DNA of 11,738 nucleotides, taken from contig JAAZLU010000090.1 of assembly GCA_012799165.1 (NCBI GenBank), forward strand, positions 1-11,738, written 5' to 3'. Both the position numbers and the translations under genes were made by a program. The notes beneath the pieces are model-generated. The model did not search any database. It saw nothing but the letters and a program-made list of their open reading frames with translations, and was not told the origin of the DNA. Positions within the stretch are counted from its first letter, which is position 1; each line of letters opens with the position of its first letter. This stretch comes from Clostridiales bacterium. GTDB lineage: Bacteria; Bacillota; Clostridia; Peptostreptococcales; Anaerovoracaceae. Shown here piece by piece: positions 1 to 5,618 of this stretch.

Positions 1-44
1 AGCTCTTCGACGTTATATTTTTCTTTCAGATCATCCTTGGACAT
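1..44 (-). CDS. nusG: Transcription termination/antitermination protein NusG, N-terminal fragment
   Basis: Only the first 14 codons plus part of the next are inside the window; the gene continues past position 1. The visible peptide begins MSKDDLKEKYNVEE. NusG binds RNA polymerase and modulates pausing, termination and coupling to ribosomes. The call rests mainly on position: it follows secE by 9 bases, the near-universal secE-nusG order in bacteria. Its ribosome binding site (AGGAG, about 7 bases before the ATG) overlaps the secE stop codon, so the two genes are probably translationally coupled. The visible residues alone would not identify the family. Confidence 0.75.
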   Translation of the reverse strand, partial: MSKDDLKEKYNVEE

Positions 45-53
45 CGCAAGCTC

Positions 54-272
54 CTACATCGAAATCTTGAGAACCTTCTCAAGAAGCGTAAGGAAGCCGG
101 TGTCCAAAATCCAGAAAAAGAGCGCAAAGAAAGTGCACACCGCTATTACAACGAGTGTATAGCGATAGGCTTCCTTAGGGGTAGGCCAGGCTACCTTCTT
201 GAGCTCGGATCTTACACCTTTGAAGTACTCAATAAGTTTGTTGGGTTTTTTGCCCTTTGCATCTGCAGCCAT
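54..272 (-). CDS. secE: Preprotein translocase subunit SecE
   Basis: This is the small essential subunit of the SecYEG translocon, which clamps SecY in the cytoplasmic membrane. The 72-residue protein has the usual single-span bacterial form: a charged cytoplasmic N-terminus, an amphipathic segment with the family signature around residues 14-33 (EYFKGVRSELKKVAWPTPKE), and one membrane helix at about residues 38-56. I chose the start MAADAKGKK because GAGAGG lies just upstream. The frame stays open further upstream through rpmG, but that extension reads a different frame of the ribosomal protein gene and is not real. rpmG ends 14 bases upstream and nusG starts 9 bases downstream, so one operon is expected. 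Confidence 0.95.
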   Translation of the reverse strand: MAADAKGKKPNKLIEYFKGVRSELKKVAWPTPKEAYRYTLVVIAVCTFFALFFWILDTGFLTLLEKVLKISM

Positions 273-286
273 TTTAGATCCCTCTC

Positions 287-448
287 TTACTTGGTTTCTC
301 TGTGAAGAGTCTGTTTCTTGCAGAACTTGCAATACTTCTTCATCTCCAGGCGGCCCGTATTCGTCCTCTTGTTCTTGGTCGTGTTGTAATTTCTCTGCTT
401 GCACTCGGTGCATGCGAGCATCACCCTGACTCTTAAATCGCTTGCCAT
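287..448 (-). CDS. rpmG: 50S ribosomal protein L33, zinc-binding form
   Basis: The 53-residue protein starts [16 protein letters not shown] and has two CxxC pairs (Cys13/Cys16 and Cys40/Cys43). This is the zinc-ribbon (C+) version of L33, a large-subunit protein near the tRNA exit site. The motif [17 protein letters not shown] is typical of the family. AAGGAG sits 7 bases before the ATG. It is the first gene of the rpmG-secE-nusG operon and follows a good promoter and a structured leader. A C+ L33 suggests that its level could respond to zinc if a cysteine-free paralogue exists elsewhere, but no zinc-repressor site was recognised here. Confidence 0.95.
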   Translation of the reverse strand: MASDLRVRVMLACTECKQRNYNTTKNKRTNTGRLEMKKYCKFCKKQTLHRETK

Positions 449-465
449 TCCGTTCTCCTTAAAAT

Positions 466-529
466 CGCCCGCAAAGGGCGCAGTATCAACGCACTAAACA
501 CGCTTGCGCCCACTTTTGGGCCTAGCGTG
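466..529 (-). other. Structured 5' leader of rpmG (two hairpins)
   Basis: Two inverted repeats lie between the promoter and the rpmG ribosome binding site. The first, 499-529, pairs CACGCT with AGCGTG and GCCCA with TGGGC around a small internal loop and a 4-base apical loop (11 pairs). The second, 466-480, pairs CGCCC with GGGCG over a 5-base loop and ends about 4 bases before the Shine-Dalgarno. The predicted transcript starts within a few bases of the first hairpin. Possible roles are mRNA stability or autoregulation; neither is shown by the sequence. Confidence 0.5.
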
Positions 530-537
530 ACTGATAA

Positions 538-566
538 ATAATATCTTACAAATCACAGTATGTCAA
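538..566 (-). promoter_or_regulatory. Housekeeping promoter of rpmG-secE-nusG
   Basis: On the minus strand, TTGACA (complement of 561-566) is followed after exactly 17 bases by TATTAT (complement of 538-543). This is a perfect -35 and a 5-of-6 -10, the best sigma-70-type promoter in the window, as expected for a translation gene. Transcription should start near 531. Confidence 0.8.
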
Positions 567-623
567 TCATTTTCAGTCTGTAATCTTGCATTTTCAAGCC
601 TCTTGGTGCATCCATCATTCGGA

Positions 624-646
624 TTTAAAAAGACCCGCTCGGGTCT
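624..646 (-). terminator. Rho-independent terminator after dtd
   Basis: On the minus strand, AGACCC and GGGTCT pair around a GAGC loop and are followed by TTTTTAAA. The stem can extend through G-U and A-U pairs. It lies about 80 bases past the dtd stop and separates dtd from the rpmG promoter. A second, weaker inverted repeat (GCTCCG at 650-655, CGGAGC at 671-676) lies between them. Confidence 0.75.
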
Positions 647-727
647 CTCGCTCCGATATATTACGACTTACGGAGCTGAAAATCAATAGCTTTTTGAAAA
701 TTTGTATTAAAAATTTTTCAATTCCGC

Positions 728-1174
728 TTACAGTTCCGCCGAATTCAGAACGATTGTAAAGGGACCGTCGTTTATCAGGCTAATCTTCATATAGGCACCG
801 AAGACCCCCGCCTTTACATCCGACACGGACTTGCGTGCTTCGGACACTATATAATCGAATAGCGCGCTCGCATGCTCGGGATTACCCGCCTTCGTAAATG
901 ACGGTCTGTTGCCCTTCTTACAATCAGCATAGAGCGTAAACTGCGGCACGAGCAGCAATGAGCCGCCCACATCCGCAAGCGCGAGGTTCGTCTTTCCTGC
1001 CTCATCTTCGAAGATGCGCATGGTGCAAAGTTTTCTGAGCATCTTATCCGCAGTCTGCTCGTCATCCTCCTCGCAAACCCCCACGAGAACCATAAAGCCC
1101 TTGCCTATCTCTGCCACTTTATTTCCCTCTATATCCACACTCGATGAAAGCACCCTCTGAATAACAAACTTCAT
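728..1174 (-). CDS. dtd: D-aminoacyl-tRNA deacylase (DTD)
   Basis: The enzyme hydrolyses D-amino acids (and glycine) mischarged onto tRNA, a cytosolic chirality proofreading step. The 148-residue protein is the usual family length. It shows the N-terminal MKFVIQRV strand, the active-site segment LLLVPQFTLYAD (residues 73-84, with Thr80 at the conserved position), GNRPSF (88-93), and the Gly-cisPro segment NDGPFT (135-140). The start was set at MKFVIQRV because a very strong AAAGGAGGT lies about 7 bases upstream; 13 further open codons before it are unlikely to be translated. The position before the conserved Gln is Pro77, where the commonest motif is SQxxT. It is divergent from a phospholipase-like gene and has its own terminator. 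Confidence 0.95.
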   Translation of the reverse strand: MKFVIQRVLSSSVDIEGNKVAEIGKGFMVLVGVCEEDDEQTADKMLRKLCTMRIFEDEAGKTNLALADVGGSLLLVPQFTLYADCKKGNRPSFTKAGNPEHASALFDYIVSEARKSVSDVKAGVFGAYMKISLINDGPFTIVLNSAEL

Positions 1175-1196
1175 TGCCCTTACCTCCTTTCGTAGA

Positions 1197-1205
1197 ATTG
1201 TACCA
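1197..1205 (-). promoter_or_regulatory. Possible extended -10 promoter of dtd
   Basis: The minus strand reads TGGTACAAT, an extended -10 element (TGn plus a 5-of-6 -10). No convincing -35 is seen 17 bases upstream. The implied leader is only about 16 bases long, just enough to hold the Shine-Dalgarno. Confidence 0.35.
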
Positions 1206-1282
1206 CAAAGCAAGCTGGAGGAAAAATTTACAAAAGATTGACGAAAATTTTGTTAGAAAATTACAGGAATTTGACTTTACTT

Positions 1283-1291
1283 TGCTATCAT
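1283..1291 (+). promoter_or_regulatory. Possible extended -10 promoter of the phospholipase-like gene
   Basis: TGCTATCAT matches an extended -10 (TGn-TATnAT) about 45 bases before the TTG start. A TTGACT lies at 1271-1276, too close to act as its -35, and no good -35 is present at 17 bases. This is the best candidate in an AT-rich 160-base divergent gap. Confidence 0.25.
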
Positions 1292-1336
1292 GTATTCGGG
1301 ATAATTTATTTCAAATATATGTAGAGGGGTGATTAG

Positions 1337-1993
1337 TTGAAAGCCGAAGACCATAAGTTGCTGGCGTCATGGCTGATTCAAAATGCCGGAGACCCCGCAC
1401 TCGAAGAGTACGCAAGGGAGTTCCGATGGGGATGCGTGGCGCCGGACTACAATTATCTTACCTACCTGCACGGAAGTCTGCGTTGCCGAAACATTAACGG
1501 GCATCATGCGATAAACAGGATGAGCTTCGTAATAAGGCAGACGGAGAAGTTGGAAAATACCGTCGCGCACAACAGACTCAGCTTTTTCCGCATCGGGGTT
1601 CTCATTCACTATCTTGCGGACTGCTTCACGCTCGCACACAACGAATGCTTCCCGAAGAAGTTCAAGGAGCATATGGAGTACGAAGAAGAGCTTCATACGG
1701 AGATATGTAAGGCCCTCGCGGACGGTAGTGTACCCACTGCCGGCTTCACGGTAAAGCAAGCCTCGGATATCTTCAGAATTCATCTGAACTATTGCCGAGC
1801 CGAACAGGGCACACAAAACGATATAAAGAACATCTCATCCATATGCCTGAGTGTGGTGCGCCTGCTATGCAGAGCCGCCGCCGCAAACGAGCTTCAACTT
1901 AGAAGAGAAGCCTTACCTCAGCTGCAAAGCGAAGTTCTAACTCAACTACAGAGCGAAGGGCTGATTCGAGTTCCAAATCTGGGAGGAAAATAA
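1337..1993 (+). CDS. Zinc-dependent phospholipase C family protein, no signal peptide
   Basis: The 218-residue protein carries the metal-ligand pattern of the Bacillus cereus-type phospholipase C fold. His6, Asp37 (in APDYN) and His56/His57 are candidate early ligands. His91-x3-Asp95-x5-His101 (in IHYLADCFTLAHN) has exactly the spacing of PLC His118/Asp122/His128, and His112-x3-Glu116 matches PLC His142/Glu146. A tri-zinc hydrolase acting on phosphoesters or phospholipids is likely. Unlike secreted PLCs it starts directly in the domain with no leader peptide, so a cytoplasmic location is inferred. The TTG start is supported by AGAGGGGTG 6 bases upstream. The C-terminus contains two 8-residue tandem repeats (residues 194-209). 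The gene stands alone, divergent from dtd, with its own terminator. The substrate is unknown. Confidence 0.82.
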   Translation: MKAEDHKLLASWLIQNAGDPALEEYAREFRWGCVAPDYNYLTYLHGSLRCRNINGHHAINRMSFVIRQTEKLENTVAHNRLSFFRIGVLIHYLADCFTLAHNECFPKKFKEHMEYEEELHTEICKALADGSVPTAGFTVKQASDIFRIHLNYCRAEQGTQNDIKNISSICLSVVRLLCRAAAANELQLRREALPQLQSEVLTQLQSEGLIRVPNLGGK

Positions 1994-1995
1994 AA

Positions 1996-2017
1996 CCGGC
2001 ACAAGGCCGGATTTTTT
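1996..2017 (+). terminator. Rho-independent terminator after the phospholipase-like gene
   Basis: CCGGC and GCCGG pair around ACAAG, followed by ATTTTTT. It starts 3 bases after the TAA stop. The complementary strand reads GCCGG then TTTTATTTT, so it may also terminate the convergent glycosyltransferase transcript. Confidence 0.85.
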
Positions 2018-2076
2018 ATCTGTATTTTTCGCGTTGCCGCGATTCGCGCCATCCAAGGCGAGGCGAATCCGGCTTT

Positions 2077-3165
2077 TCAGGCCGGAAGGCTTACACGGTC
2101 TATTATCATATCTATAGCTTCTATTACTTCGCTGTCCATAGCGGATTTAATATTCCTTATATTTCTCTTCATATACTCCAGCGTATCCTCCGAGGATATG
2201 TACCCGACAAATTCCTCAACCCATCCCATGCGTTCCGTCCTCAGAATGCGTCCGATTCCGCTGTTTTGAATATAGTCGGCATTTATTCTTTCGTTCCAGA
2301 TGACGGGATCGAAGACGAAGATCGGAGTCTCGGTACCTATCGCCTCGAACATGGTCATTCCGCCAGCCTTCGTAAAGACCGCATCGGCCTTCTTCATGTA
2401 TTCCGCAACATTTTGTGTAAAGCCGAGGGTCTCCACGCCCGGATAAGTGCTGATCAAATAATCGCGAAGTTCTTCATTTTGGCCGGCGATTACTGTTACA
2501 TGACAGTTATCTTCTTTCTGAAGGGCGTTTAAGAGAGAGTCGATTCCTGGAATGAGGCCCAGTCCTCCGCCCATAATCAGGATTCGCTTCTTGCCGCAAG
2601 TGCCGTCATCAACTTGTGTTTTTTTAAAAGCGGGAGCTATCGGTATTCCGCAGCTTATAATCTTATTCTTCCTGATTCCCTTATTTAACAACACGGCCTC
2701 CGACTCCTTCGAAGCGACGAGATAGTAGTCGCTCTCCTTCGTAATCCACTCCGGGTGAACGGCTATGTCCGTTATGCAGGTTACGAAGGGAATCGGATCT
2801 TCGTGGCGTTTCTTATAGGCACTGATATATCTGCAACCCATCGGCCAAGTACAAATGATGAGATGCGGATTATATTTATTTACGATTTTTTTTACCGCAA
2901 AGCTGTTGGTTATATCCTCTCTCCAAGGAAATCGCGAACTCAAATAATCCGCCCTTATCATCATGTCAAACAACTTGAGATTATTGCGAACCACATAATT
3001 GAAGCCCGTATATATTCCCTTATATACATACGGAAAAAGATACGACATAAAGTCGACGACCTCGACATTCACATCCGCTCTTCGATTAGATATTTGAGAT
3101 TTAATGGCTTTGGCCGCAGCATCGTGTCCATGTCCGAAAGTCGCGGTCAAAATCAATATATTCAT
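2077..3165 (-). CDS. UgtP/MGDG-synthase-type glycosyltransferase
   Basis: This GT28-type enzyme probably transfers a hexose from a UDP-sugar to diacylglycerol (glycolipid or lipoteichoic-acid anchor synthesis) at the inner face of the membrane. Residues 1-20 carry TATFGHGHDAAAKA, equivalent to the GNGH motif of Bacillus UgtP. Residues 104-146 include TWPM and ITDIAVHPEW, matching the MGDG-synthase N-domain. The C-domain shows ILIMGGGLG (195-203) and the donor-site segment TKAGGMTMFEA (265-275). The usual PGQE donor motif is replaced by PVIWNERINADY (287-298). Length is 362 residues against about 380 in UgtP. The family also includes MurG-like enzymes; the lack of typical MurG motifs favours the diacylglycerol group. 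It is monocistronic with its own promoter. AGGGGG lies about 12 bases before the ATG, a wide spacing. Confidence 0.85.
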   Translation of the reverse strand: MNILILTATFGHGHDAAAKAIKSQISNRRADVNVEVVDFMSYLFPYVYKGIYTGFNYVVRNNLKLFDMMIRADYLSSRFPWREDITNSFAVKKIVNKYNPHLIICTWPMGCRYISAYKKRHEDPIPFVTCITDIAVHPEWITKESDYYLVASKESEAVLLNKGIRKNKIISCGIPIAPAFKKTQVDDGTCGKKRILIMGGGLGLIPGIDSLLNALQKEDNCHVTVIAGQNEELRDYLISTYPGVETLGFTQNVAEYMKKADAVFTKAGGMTMFEAIGTETPIFVFDPVIWNERINADYIQNSGIGRILRTERMGWVEEFVGYISSEDTLEYMKRNIRNIKSAMDSEVIEAIDMIIDRVSLPA

Positions 3166-3189
3166 TATAAATTATTCCCCCTTTTATCT

Positions 3190-3232
3190 GGGCAATACAT
3201 CGTTACTATTTTCCCCTTTCGATAATATGCCC
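3190..3232 (-). other. Imperfect inverted repeat in the glycosyltransferase leader
   Basis: GGGCA (3190-3194) pairs with TGCCC (3228-3232), and ATCG (3199-3202) pairs with CGAT (3220-3223), separated by an internal loop. It lies between the predicted promoter and the ribosome binding site and would fold in the mRNA leader. No known riboswitch was recognised. Confidence 0.35.
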
Positions 3233-3254
3233 AACAGTTTTATCCATTTTGTTC

Positions 3255-3284
3255 ATTTTACTATACATATACACGATATCGCAA
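3255..3284 (-). promoter_or_regulatory. Probable promoter of the glycosyltransferase gene
   Basis: On the minus strand, TTGCGA (complement of 3279-3284) is followed after 18 bases by TAAAAT (complement of 3255-3260). The -35 matches 4 of 6 and the -10 matches 5 of 6. The leader would be about 80 bases. Confidence 0.4.
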
Positions 3285-3335
3285 GCAGATAAACAAAGCT
3301 TCAACTAAATGTAAAATCTTCGGCAAATTTTCTCC

Positions 3336-3370
3336 AAAAAGACCCCTCCGTCCGATTGCCGGGCGGAGGG
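3336..3370 (-). terminator. Strong rho-independent terminator after the alpha/beta hydrolase
   Basis: CCCTCCG (3344-3350) pairs with CGGAGGG (3364-3370), and inner bases 3351-3354 pair with 3360-3363, giving an 11-pair stem with a 5-base loop. On the minus strand it is followed by TCTTTTT. The plus strand is also followed by ATTTTATT, so it may work both ways. It lies about 30 bases past the hydrolase stop. Confidence 0.85.
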
Positions 3371-3402
3371 ATTTTATTATCCTTTGCAATTAACTGTATT
3401 TA

Positions 3403-4227
3403 CTACAGAGATTCCATGAAGCTGCGGATTGCCTCCGTCACTTCGGCGGGCTTTTCGACCGGGCACATATGGGTGCCGTCGATCTCCACGATCTTTGTTC
3501 CGGGAACCTTCTCCGCGATATAGTCGGCGGTCGCTCTGGAATACAGAGACTTCTGGTTACCGCGGATTATCTGGAAGGGGCATGTAATTCCGGCGATGGA
3601 TTCGCGGTAATCCACGACTGCCATGCCGTTCCATAGCCCTGACAGCGCGAGCAAGCTTGCGGGCGGAATTCCAGAAAGCAAAGTCTCCTTCTCCATTTCC
3701 TGCGCAAGTTCCGGAGTTATGTAGGGCAAAGCCTTGAACATGAAGCCTCCCATAAAGTCGAGGAAATTGTCGAAGATTGTGGTGAGGTCCTTGGAGAAAT
3801 CGGCCTGCTTGTATTCGCCATCGTAGAGCCCCTTATCCCAGCTCTCATCGTTTACCAGCTTCGGAGTCATATCGATACTGATTGCTCCTATAAGTCGATC
3901 GCAACCGAATTGCTTTACATACTCAAAGAGCGTCATAGCACCCATCGACCATCCGCAGATGACGACTTTATCCAAATTCAGGAAGTTTAGAAGGTCGTTC
4001 AGATCCTGAGCCAGATTCGGAATCGTGTACCCGTGGTCCGGCCTCTCGCTGAAGCCATGCCCCCTGTGGGTGAAGGCGATGGTTCTGTATTTGCTCTGCA
4101 GCGGCTGCATCTGAGGTAAAAAGCCCTCAAGGCTACCCGACCAACCATGGACGAATACTATGGGGGTACCCTTTCCTTCGTCATAATAGTGCAGTTTCGT
4201 GTTGTCACGAGTTAAAAACATCTTCAT
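3403..4227 (-). CDS. Alpha/beta-fold hydrolase
   Basis: The 274-residue protein is a cytosolic alpha/beta hydrolase of the esterase/peroxidase-like type. The oxyanion motif HGW is at residues 27-29, the nucleophile elbow GWSMG at 92-96 (Ser94), and the catalytic histidine in GTHMCPVEKP (His253). The usual Asp after strand 7 is not obvious: that position reads RGNQKSLYS (222-230). Asp119 in SIDMTP, after strand 6, could serve instead. The start was set at MKMFLTRDN because AAAGGATG lies upstream; 14 more open codons before it lack a ribosome binding site. It has its own promoter and terminator, so it is monocistronic. The substrate cannot be predicted. Confidence 0.85.
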   Translation of the reverse strand: MKMFLTRDNTKLHYYDEGKGTPIVFVHGWSGSLEGFLPQMQPLQSKYRTIAFTHRGHGFSERPDHGYTIPNLAQDLNDLLNFLNLDKVVICGWSMGAMTLFEYVKQFGCDRLIGAISIDMTPKLVNDESWDKGLYDGEYKQADFSKDLTTIFDNFLDFMGGFMFKALPYITPELAQEMEKETLLSGIPPASLLALSGLWNGMAVVDYRESIAGITCPFQIIRGNQKSLYSRATADYIAEKVPGTKIVEIDGTHMCPVEKPAEVTEAIRSFMESL

Positions 4228-4277
4228 AAAAATACATCCTTTCCACTGAATAGAGTGATAGAAATTCATTTTAGGGT

Positions 4278-4304
4278 GGATTGCAGTATCCGAAATCGCA
4301 ATCC
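4278..4304 (-). promoter_or_regulatory. Operator-like dyad downstream of the hydrolase promoter
   Basis: GGATTGC and GCAATCC form a perfect 7-bp dyad with a 13-base spacer. It covers the predicted transcription start of the hydrolase gene, a typical place for a repressor site. It could also fold as a leader hairpin. Confidence 0.4.
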
Positions 4305-4314
4305 GTCCATATTA

Positions 4315-4323
4315 AGTATAACA
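4315..4323 (-). promoter_or_regulatory. Extended -10 promoter of the alpha/beta hydrolase
   Basis: The minus strand reads TGTTATACT: a TGn extension plus a 5-of-6 -10. No good -35 is present, as often seen with extended -10 promoters. The start would be near 4308. Confidence 0.5.
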
Positions 4324-4597
4324 GAAAAAGCGCTCCCTGCATGAACCCCCGTCGGAAAATTAATCCACACAGCGCTTCATCCATATTCGGGAGAGGACCT
4401 GAAATTCAGGGCCTTTAAGCTGTTTATGCGGATGCGCAAGGTACGGATTGGCGCAAAATTTATCAAAGATTTTACATTTGAATCTCAAATAAATGCGACT
4501 ATAGCTTCCGATGCACTTTCATCGAAAGCTATACTAATGCCTAACAGAAAATTGTATTTAAACAAAGAAAAACCATGCGAACTTATAAAAGCAAATC
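4324..4597. other. Gene-poor region with inverted repeats
   Basis: I find no convincing gene here. A 73-codon plus-strand frame (4426-4647) lacks a ribosome binding site, shows no family features, and runs into the next gene's 3' end on the opposite strand. The stretch holds a 19-bp dyad at 4395-4413 (GG-A-CCTGAA-A-TTCAGG-G-CC), a small dyad at 4476-4490 (ATTTGA/TCAAAT), and the long hairpin at 4500-4533 listed separately. Confidence 0.5.
4500..4533 (-). repeat. 14-bp stem-loop downstream of the CGGC-protein gene
   Basis: TATAGCTTCCGATG and CATCGAAAGCTATA form a 14-bp stem over a 6-base loop. The single mismatch (C/A on the plus strand) becomes a G-U pair in minus-strand RNA. That is the strand transcribed from the upstream gene, which ends about 65 bases before it. 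No T-tract follows, so it is not a standard intrinsic terminator. Confidence 0.6.
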
Positions 4598-4891
4598 TTA
4601 CTTTGAATCCGCCTCCAAAGCGGATTTTATTCTATGCAGCTCCTTGATGGCCTTTTTCTTCGCAGCCCTGGACGCAACGATTATGGGCGCATGAGGGGAA
4701 CTGACGCTCGAATAGTCGGCGCAGGCCGCAGTGCAGCCGGCCAGCACCAGGACAGCGTCTCCGGTCCTCTCCTCGTGCGATGTCGTGACGATAAATTCCA
4801 CATCGGGAAACTCTTCCCTGAGCAATTCCAAAACTTCGCTTCTATCGTATCTCGGGTTACAACCACCGCAGTAACGAACCAATACTTCCAA
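4598..4891 (-). CDS. Small four-cysteine protein with CGGCNPRYDR motif
   Basis: The function of this 97-residue protein is unknown. It opens with a short strand and then CGGCNPRYDR (Cys8, Cys11), followed by a helix, a strand (VEFIVTTS, 32-39), and a second hydrophobic strand ending in GCTAAC (Cys53, Cys57). The alpha/beta alternation and the C-x3-C pair resemble thioredoxin-like [2Fe-2S] ferredoxins, although the first pair is spaced differently; a metal or Fe-S site is an inference. The C-terminal third is a basic helix. The TTG start is supported by GGAGG 6 bases upstream. It lies 30 bases after a membrane-anchored unknown on the same strand and is probably co-transcribed with it. Confidence 0.7.
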   Translation of the reverse strand: MEVLVRYCGGCNPRYDRSEVLELLREEFPDVEFIVTTSHEERTGDAVLVLAGCTAACADYSSVSSPHAPIIVASRAAKKKAIKELHRIKSALEADSK

Positions 4892-4921
4892 ATCCGGCCT
4901 CCAAAATTGACTAAAATCCGT

Positions 4922-5497
4922 TTAAGTAAACTCGTAGTTTTTGCTGAGTTCGGAGAATTCTTCTCCGGCCTCAGCCGATATACGCTTAAAGAGCTCTTTT
5001 CTATGATGCTCCTGCTCGCAGAGAAAGCTTTCGAAATCCTTTATCGCCTGCTCGCCTTTTATATTATCCAGATTTTCGCATCCGACTAGGAAGGTTCGAC
5101 AGATTCCGAACATCTCTTCTATAGGAGTAGTAAACTGTTTGCGAAACCTGCGCGTCCTCTTGGTTAAGCTCTTCAGCTTAAATATAGCATCTTGCATTTC
5201 TTCGTAATACTTGTCTATTTTTTTGTTCTTCGTTCTGTCGATTATATTGCGCATGCGCTTGCCCTGCAGATCGTAAGGCAAAGCTGCAGCTTGACCTTCT
5301 TCCTCGGCACTCAGCTCCAGACGGGCACCCGAAGAGGACGGGCAAACAAGATTCGATATTTTTATAAACGCCAATGCAAACTCGTTCGTTGCAATGCGCA
5401 CTTGCTTTTGATGCTTTCTGGAATATACATGGCTCAATATTCCTGCCACAATCATCACTGCGATACCAATCTTGGAAACTATACTTAAATCCGGCAC
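4922..5497 (-). CDS. Membrane-anchored protein of unknown function
   Basis: I do not recognise the family of this 191-residue protein. One N-terminal membrane helix (about residues 8-24) is followed by basic residues (SRKHQKQVR), which puts the rest in the cytoplasm by the positive-inside rule. The remainder is mostly charged helix, with a very basic stretch around 106-120 (KLKSLTKRTRRFRK) and an acidic C-terminus. Coiled-coil or peripheral binding to RNA, DNA or lipid is possible but unproven. It starts with GTG, backed by AGGAGG about 8 bases upstream. The CGGCNPRYDR protein follows 30 bases later. A good promoter lies 115 bases upstream, overlapping that of the divergent membrane protein. 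Confidence 0.7.
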   Translation of the reverse strand: MPDLSIVSKIGIAVMIVAGILSHVYSRKHQKQVRIATNEFALAFIKISNLVCPSSSGARLELSAEEEGQAAALPYDLQGKRMRNIIDRTKNKKIDKYYEEMQDAIFKLKSLTKRTRRFRKQFTTPIEEMFGICRTFLVGCENLDNIKGEQAIKDFESFLCEQEHHRKELFKRISAEAGEEFSELSKNYEFT

Positions 5498-5531
5498 TGC
5501 GCTTCCTCCTTATTTTAAAGCTGCCTACTCC

Positions 5532-5575
5532 CGCTCGAATCGGATGATTGCCTCCGAGCGAAACAGTCTGCGCTC
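5532..5575 (-). promoter_or_regulatory. Alternative hairpins in the leader of the membrane-anchored protein
   Basis: CGAGCG at 5555-5560 can pair with CGCTCG at 5532-5537 (6 bp), or its GAGCG part can pair with CGCTC at 5571-5575 (5 bp), but not with both. Mutually exclusive stems of this kind occur in attenuators. Neither is followed by a T-tract here, so the role is uncertain. Confidence 0.3.
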
Positions 5576-5618
5576 AGCATATTTGTGCAAGGTTTAATAT
5601 ATCGAAAACAATGTAATT

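Noticed and set aside
273..413. Upstream extension of the SecE reading frame giving a 119-residue protein
   Set aside because: This part reads rpmG in the wrong frame; secE has its own ribosome binding site at the internal ATG and the shorter protein matches the family length.
4606..4625. AATCCGC/GCGGATT hairpin followed by TTTATT on the plus strand
   Set aside because: It lies inside the 3' coding end of the minus-strand CGGC-protein gene, and no plus-strand gene precedes it; on the minus strand there is no T-tract.
4426..4647. 73-codon plus-strand frame in the gene-poor region
   Set aside because: No ribosome binding site, no recognisable domain, and its end overlaps the antisense 3' end of the CGGC-protein gene.
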